A stretch of 35,289 nt of DNA from Candidatus Altarchaeales archaeon (GTDB lineage: Archaea; Altiarchaeota; Altiarchaeia; IMC4; QMZM01). The notes under the pieces are model-generated. The model did not search any database. It was not told where the DNA came from and saw nothing but the letters and a program-made list of their open reading frames with translations. The stretch lies in the NCBI GenBank assembly GCA_023252215.1, contig JAHEXG010000008.1, forward strand, positions 1-35,289. The letters are read 5' to 3'. Below, one piece after another: positions 31,913 through 35,289 of this stretch. Position numbers and translations under genes: made by a program. Position 1 is the stretch's first letter; every line of letters begins with the position of its first letter.

Positions 31913-32173
31913 TCACTGCGTTCTTTTGTAAACGCTCTTCCTGTGACCGACAAACCTGACAATTAATTCATCCGGATTGTAAGAGACATCGACCAATATG
32001 CGGTAATCCCCGGCCCGTATTTTATATCCATACTCATGTTCCGTGAGCGGTTCAAGGAACCTTGCCGTCTCTCCTGCGAGTCTCACCCTTGCAAGTATCC
32101 TAACAACAACGTCCCTAGGAAGTTTCTCAAGCTGTTTTGCAGCCTTAGGATCCCATTTAACGGAAAAACTCAT
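31913..32173 (-). CDS. RelE-family toxin
   Basis: An 86-residue RelE/ParE-fold protein: FSVKWDPKAAKQLEKLPRDVVVRI at the start, then the strand cluster YGYKIRAGDYRILVDVSYNPDELIVRFVGHRKSVYK, in which RAGDYRIL and HRKSVYK hold the basic and Tyr/His positions used for ribosome-dependent mRNA cleavage. Its ATG overlaps the antitoxin stop (ATGA at 32170-32173). Length is typical. Confidence 0.9.
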   Translation of the reverse strand: MSFSVKWDPKAAKQLEKLPRDVVVRILARVRLAGETARFLEPLTEHEYGYKIRAGDYRILVDVSYNPDELIVRFVGHRKSVYKRTQ

Positions 32174-32367
32174 AGAAACTTCCTCTCGATTTCCTCCTGA
32201 GAAAGAAGCTCTCCCCTATCTCTTTTCCGTGAATCCTCGATCTGTTTCTTAACCTCGCCGGTAAGCTCAAACCTGCCCTCTTCAATATAATCCTTTATCT
32301 CCTTCACATCCCTCTTAAGGGCCTTCAGATCGTCACGTATCGCCTTCAACGAAACCGATTCACTCAC
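32170..32367 (-). CDS. Antitoxin of the RelE pair
   Basis: A 65-residue helical protein beginning at GTG 32367. SLKAIRDDLKALKRDVKEIKDYIEEGRFELT is a heptad-like amphipathic helix and SRKRDRGELLSQEEIERKFL the toxin-binding tail, a form seen in archaeal RelB-type antitoxins. It overlaps the RelE gene. A TATA-like TATAAATT at 32380-32388 (minus) is only 13-21 bases upstream, which suggests a leaderless transcript with GTG as first codon. Confidence 0.75.
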   Translation of the reverse strand: MSESVSLKAIRDDLKALKRDVKEIKDYIEEGRFELTGEVKKQIEDSRKRDRGELLSQEEIERKFL

Positions 32368-32379
32368 GTTCCCACCCCA

Positions 32380-32388
32380 TAATTTATA
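32380..32388 (-). promoter_or_regulatory. TATA-like box of the RelBE pair
   Basis: Read on minus, CTATAAATT followed by ATGGGGTGGGAACGTG. The box is near the GTG start, so a leaderless transcript is expected. The G-rich stretch after it resembles the minus-strand reading of repeat B (TAAATTAGGGGGTGGGGG at 4202-4219). Confidence 0.4.
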
Positions 32389-32418
32389 GGACTTTACCGT
32401 ATTTATTATAATACGTAC

Positions 32419-32921
32419 TCACCTGCACAGGCCCGCAACGGGATGATCCATGCAAACCAACTCCAAAAGTTCCCGGATTTTCACCTTGACATCACTGTTC
32501 TCCGCCTCCAACAAATCATTCTCCTTCCCAGATCATTGACCTGTTTTTGCTGCTCCTGCATGGCCCCTGCAAGCACCGGTGTAATCTTCTCATAGGAAAT
32601 ACCCTTGTAGCCGTTGTTGTCCTCGGTTACCAACTAAGGAAGGACCCCCTCCATGTCCTGCGCGATGAAACCGATCTGAGTGCCATTAGGGAATGACGTA
32701 TTTGTATCATTACGCCAACATGAAATGAACAGGCCAAAGACCCATCACCTTGCCAAGAGAGCCGCCATGAAGCAGTATATTCTTAGTTCCATCACACATC
32801 AGAACCAGACCATGTACCACTGGTGACCTAGGCAGTCCCGCTAACGGTTAAAGTATAGCAGTGGCTCGTCGTACCGATGCCGACGCTGCCGATAGTATCT
32901 ATCATCACATCGCCAGGAGTT
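32419..32921 (-). pseudogene. Decayed fibre-protein C-terminus with peptidase S74 domain
   Basis: Read on minus from 32921, frames interrupted by stops and shifts give a fibre end. It begins GDVMIDTIGSVGIGTTSHCY and TLTVSGTA, then a stop (TAG), then VTSGTWSGSDV, a stop, a shift, and GGSLGKVMGL. Next come WRNDTNTSFPNGTQIGFIAQ, DMEGVLP, a stop, LVTEDNNGYKGISYEKITPV and LAGAMQEQQKQVNDL. After a further shift it ends KENDLLEAENSDVKVKIREL and LELVCMDHPVAGLCR to a stop at 32419. This is the S74 intramolecular chaperone domain of tail spikes (IAQDME...L, GYKGISYEKITP) with its closing coiled coil. Three stops and about three shifts show it is no longer coding. It starts exactly where the intact fibre gene stops. 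Confidence 0.85.
32867..32890. repeat. 24-bp repeat, copy in decayed fibre end
   Basis: These 24 bases are identical to 33249-33272. Both encode the VGIGTT motif, but in the decayed end and the intact gene respectively, 382 bases apart. Together they enclose the C-terminal module of the intact gene and could have served as homology for its insertion. Confidence 0.85.
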
Positions 32922-34991
32922 CTATTCTTCGTAAATAACAGTAATTGTAAAAGGTTTTGATACTGCCGCTGATGCAGTTCCCCCAAGACGAAGGTTAACA
33001 TTTGTCCCATCCGCCCATATATCATATAAATAATTCGCATCCAGGGTTTTATCTGGCGGAATAGCGTAAGTACCAGTTTGCACTATGCCCATTAAAGAAA
33101 TTATTTTTGATAAGGTTAATCCATGTGCTACGGAAACAACGCTTCCCACTGTAGCTCCAGTAGTTCCTGTAAGTTTTTTAATCTTTATCTTAGGAGCATC
33201 GCTGCCTAATTGCGTATAACCATTTACATCTAATGCAACATCAGGAGTCGTCGTACCGATGCCGACGCTGCCAGTACTTGTTATTGTTACTCTATCCCCA
33301 GCGGACGCGCCAGCGTTGTAGAAATTTAAATTGCTTGATGTCCCGGGGATATACATTATCCAGTCGGCATTGGTTGTGCCAGTTTTTAACCGCAACGCGG
33401 CTTGATAATCGCTGCGGGCATTTTCCACCATGAGATAATTGTGGTTGGCTGATCCTGCCGGATTGTAGGTATGCAACAATGCTGCCGGTGCCGTCGTACC
33501 GATGCCGACGTTGCCAGTGCCTTTTATAGTTAAAATTTTATCGGTCCATGTTTTATAGCCAGCATTGTAAAGCCCCCCAAAATACATATTCGTATTGGCT
33601 CCGTCCCAATCCACGCCAATGGTTCCAACCGTGCTTGATCCATCTCGCCATTGCAATCCCATCTGATTATTCGAGCCGGGATAAGTACTCATTCCAGCAC
33701 TCGAACTGATAGTGATAAGCCCCTGATTACCGGTTGAAGATGTCTGAACATCCAGTTTGGAATTTGGCACCGTCGTCCCGATGCCGACGTTGCCAGTATT
33801 TCCTTGAATAGCCAAAACATCACGCACAGAATTTGGAAAGTCTTTTACTTTAAACAAATAGTCCACATTTGCACTACTTGGACTGTTGGGAACAATATCA
33901 AGATAATAATTCGTCGGATCGCCAGCGCTCCCTATAATACGAAAAGCAGGAGTACTGCCGTCGGCATCTTGCACAACAGTCAACTTCGCCCCCGGCGCCG
34001 TCGTCCCGATGCCGACGTTGCCTGATTTATCTATTCTTAGCCTTTCAGACATGATTCCCGCATTTGTCGTAAAAAACGCCAAACGCCCCGAATTAACCTC
34101 CCCGTCGGTAAGCGATGAAAGTTGCGCCAACCGCATTTCATCAGTCCCTTCAACGCCCGCGGCTGTATTCACAAAGGAAACAATACCAACCAAACCGTTT
34201 GATACCGTGGCCTGACTCTTACTCAATACCAGCCCCGAAGAAACGGATGAACCCCCTGCAACTTCCAAAATCGATTTACTCTGACCGGAGAACCCGGAAT
34301 ATAACTGCGTAAGGGCTGTTTTATATCCAATAACCGCATCCACCGTACCCGAAGAACCATAAACATTCAATTTCGCCCCAGGACTCACCGTCCCGATGCC
34401 GACATTGTATGACGTAGAATTAGGATAAAGACTGGAACCGCTTAAATTCCAATAACCCCCGCTCCCGTTCCCACCTATTCCACCGCAATTGCTCCCGCCA
34501 CAGGAAATGTTCCCGGAAGCATAAATATCACCCACAACATGAAGATTATACGCCGGAGTAATCGTACCAATACCAACACTACCATTATCAGTGATCGTAA
34601 ACCGGGTCCCGCTATTACCATAAAAAGAAAAACTATTACCAGTCAAACCCACGCCCTTACCCACAGTCCAACCACCCTCAAGACTCTGATCAGAGCTCCT
34701 AAAACTTATAGCTGCTTCGCCGCCGGAAACAGTATTGGTCAAATGAAGAAAACCATAACTAGAAACCCCGGAACTAACATGCAAAGGCGACTCCGGCCCA
34801 GCCGTACCAATACCAACACTACCAGGAAAACTCCACACATCACCCGCCACACCATAAAATGCGCCAGAACCGACCTGAGTCGCATTATGACCCGGATTAG
34901 GAGTGGAAGAATACGCAGGAACTACAAACAGACACGTGATCATGGATAACGCCATCATAAGATCCCAATTTATGCTTTCCTTGTTTTGCAT
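32922..34991 (-). CDS. Secreted fibre-like protein with VGIGT repeats
   Basis: A 689-residue protein from ATG 34991, chosen for AAGGAT eight bases upstream; an ATG at 35078 is less likely. A signal peptide (WDLMMALSMITCLFVVPAYS) precedes SSTPNPGHNATQ. Seven copies of a G(S/N)VGIGT(x)3Px3L(x)V motif are spaced unevenly, near residues 40, 95, 155, 300, 365, 455 and 560. This motif marks trimeric phage tail-fibre and adhesin shafts. The C-terminus (IKIKKLTGTTGATVGSVVSV to FTITVIYEE) is a different, non-S74 end. A relic S74 end follows at once. Two DNA styles of the motif occur: GC-rich (33249-34400) and AT-rich (34560-34820). It may be a surface adhesin or a provirus fibre. Confidence 0.8.
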   Translation of the reverse strand: MQNKESINWDLMMALSMITCLFVVPAYSSTPNPGHNATQVGSGAFYGVAGDVWSFPGSVGIGTAGPESPLHVSSGVSSYGFLHLTNTVSGGEAAISFRSSDQSLEGGWTVGKGVGLTGNSFSFYGNSGTRFTITDNGSVGIGTITPAYNLHVVGDIYASGNISCGGSNCGGIGGNGSGGYWNLSGSSLYPNSTSYNVGIGTVSPGAKLNVYGSSGTVDAVIGYKTALTQLYSGFSGQSKSILEVAGGSSVSSGLVLSKSQATVSNGLVGIVSFVNTAAGVEGTDEMRLAQLSSLTDGEVNSGRLAFFTTNAGIMSERLRIDKSGNVGIGTTAPGAKLTVVQDADGSTPAFRIIGSAGDPTNYYLDIVPNSPSSANVDYLFKVKDFPNSVRDVLAIQGNTGNVGIGTTVPNSKLDVQTSSTGNQGLITISSSAGMSTYPGSNNQMGLQWRDGSSTVGTIGVDWDGANTNMYFGGLYNAGYKTWTDKILTIKGTGNVGIGTTAPAALLHTYNPAGSANHNYLMVENARSDYQAALRLKTGTTNADWIMYIPGTSSNLNFYNAGASAGDRVTITSTGSVGIGTTTPDVALDVNGYTQLGSDAPKIKIKKLTGTTGATVGSVVSVAHGLTLSKIISLMGIVQTGTYAIPPDKTLDANYLYDIWADGTNVNLRLGGTASAAVSKPFTITVIYEE
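33249..33272. repeat. 24-bp repeat, copy in intact fibre gene
   Basis: Identical to 32867-32890. Similar copies with one to three changes lie at about 33489-33512, 33771-33794, 34001-34024 and, more diverged, 34383-34400. Each encodes VGIGT. Confidence 0.85.
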
Positions 34992-35289
34992 TTTTCGTTT
35001 ATCCTTAATTAAAAAATCGTTTGAATAATTATCATAAAAAAACACCAGCCCCGGACCCCAAAAACACAGAACCCCCATCCGCGCAGAGATTTTCTCCGAC
35101 CCAGAACAAGCTTACAGAACCCGCATCATCGGCACTAAAACTAAACACAAACACACCAACGAACCGAACAAAACCAAAACCAGAATCAGCAACACAAAAA
35201 TCCGAGAACACAACACCACAACCAGATACGCAACAACGAGCAGTCTCTACCAAACCAGACCTAAAACCAAAAACACAATACGACCCCCC
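34992..35289. other. Gene-poor right end
   Basis: This 298-base end has no convincing gene. Bases 34995-35040 are AT-rich and would hold the fibre-gene promoter. From about 35041 on, the plus strand is strongly A and C rich (many AAC, ACA and CCA triplets) with few G or T. A 73-codon minus-strand frame (35032-35253) looks like composition bias, not protein. The window ends here. Confidence 0.5.

Noticed and set aside
32828-33040. 70-codon minus-strand frame with VGIGTT
   Set aside because: Only its second half is fibre-like; the first half is an off-frame reading of the intact fibre gene, so it is part of the pseudogene and not a gene.
35032-35253. 73-codon minus-strand frame at the right edge
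   Set aside because: It is an artefact of strong A/C strand bias (Val, Gly, Phe, Ser only rich) with no ribosome site.

Overview
The window reads as an archaeal chromosome segment, most likely from a DPANN-type lineage (Micrarchaeota- or Diapherotrites-like; the phylum is an inference). The archaeal assignment rests on an archaeosine-type tRNA-guanine transglycosylase with a C-terminal PUA domain (19060-20769), a VAT/CDC48 double AAA ATPase (27222-29390), HMG-CoA reductase and mevalonate kinase in one transcription unit, Lrp and archaeal-style HTH regulators, and TATA-like boxes with short or absent leaders. Genes are dense, with frequent ATGA or TGATG overlaps.

Layout. (1) 1-4400 is an accessory, largely AT-rich island: the C-terminus of a Rad50/SMC-like ATPase, a small CxCG protein, and a minus-strand pair made of an AlbA/Schlafen-type ATPase regulator and a HEPN protein. 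The pair is bracketed by two attC-like palindromes (1124-1213 and 4312-4398) embedded in longer direct and inverted repeats. (2) 4473-11813 carries envelope and transport genes: an anchored double thioredoxin-like protein, a VIT/CCC1-like protein, an MscS channel, a P2-type cation ATPase and a Cys-rich DUF3795-like protein. (3) 10299-14557 is a minus-strand operon of CARDB-type surface protein, MarR regulator, HlyD/EmrA-like adaptor and EmrB-like 14-TM exporter, with two MarR-like palindromes upstream. (4) 14736-18967 holds small redox and housekeeping enzymes, a decayed flavodoxin beside an intact one, and an MNT-HEPN pair. (5) 19060-22817 has tgtA, a transposase-N-terminus-like small ORF, a VapBC-like pair and an AIRS-family protein. 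(6) 22856-27215 is a plus-strand run of HMGR, CBS-pair protein, isopropylmalate/isocitrate-type dehydrogenase, membrane protein and mevalonate kinase. (7) 27222-31077 is a proteostasis divergon: an HTH regulator with CDC48 on minus, Hsp20 and Lrp on plus. (8) 31116-35289 holds a DUF1624-type membrane protein, a RelBE-like pair, a decayed peptidase-S74 domain, and a secreted fibre protein built on VGIGT repeats.

The most notable structures are the attC-like repeats around the AlbA/HEPN module, which may be an archaeal integron-like cassette or an inverted-repeat mobile element, and the fibre gene, which ends in one C-terminal domain while the corpse of a different (S74 chaperone) C-terminus lies immediately downstream, as in tip-exchange systems. 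No tRNA, rRNA or CRISPR array was seen.
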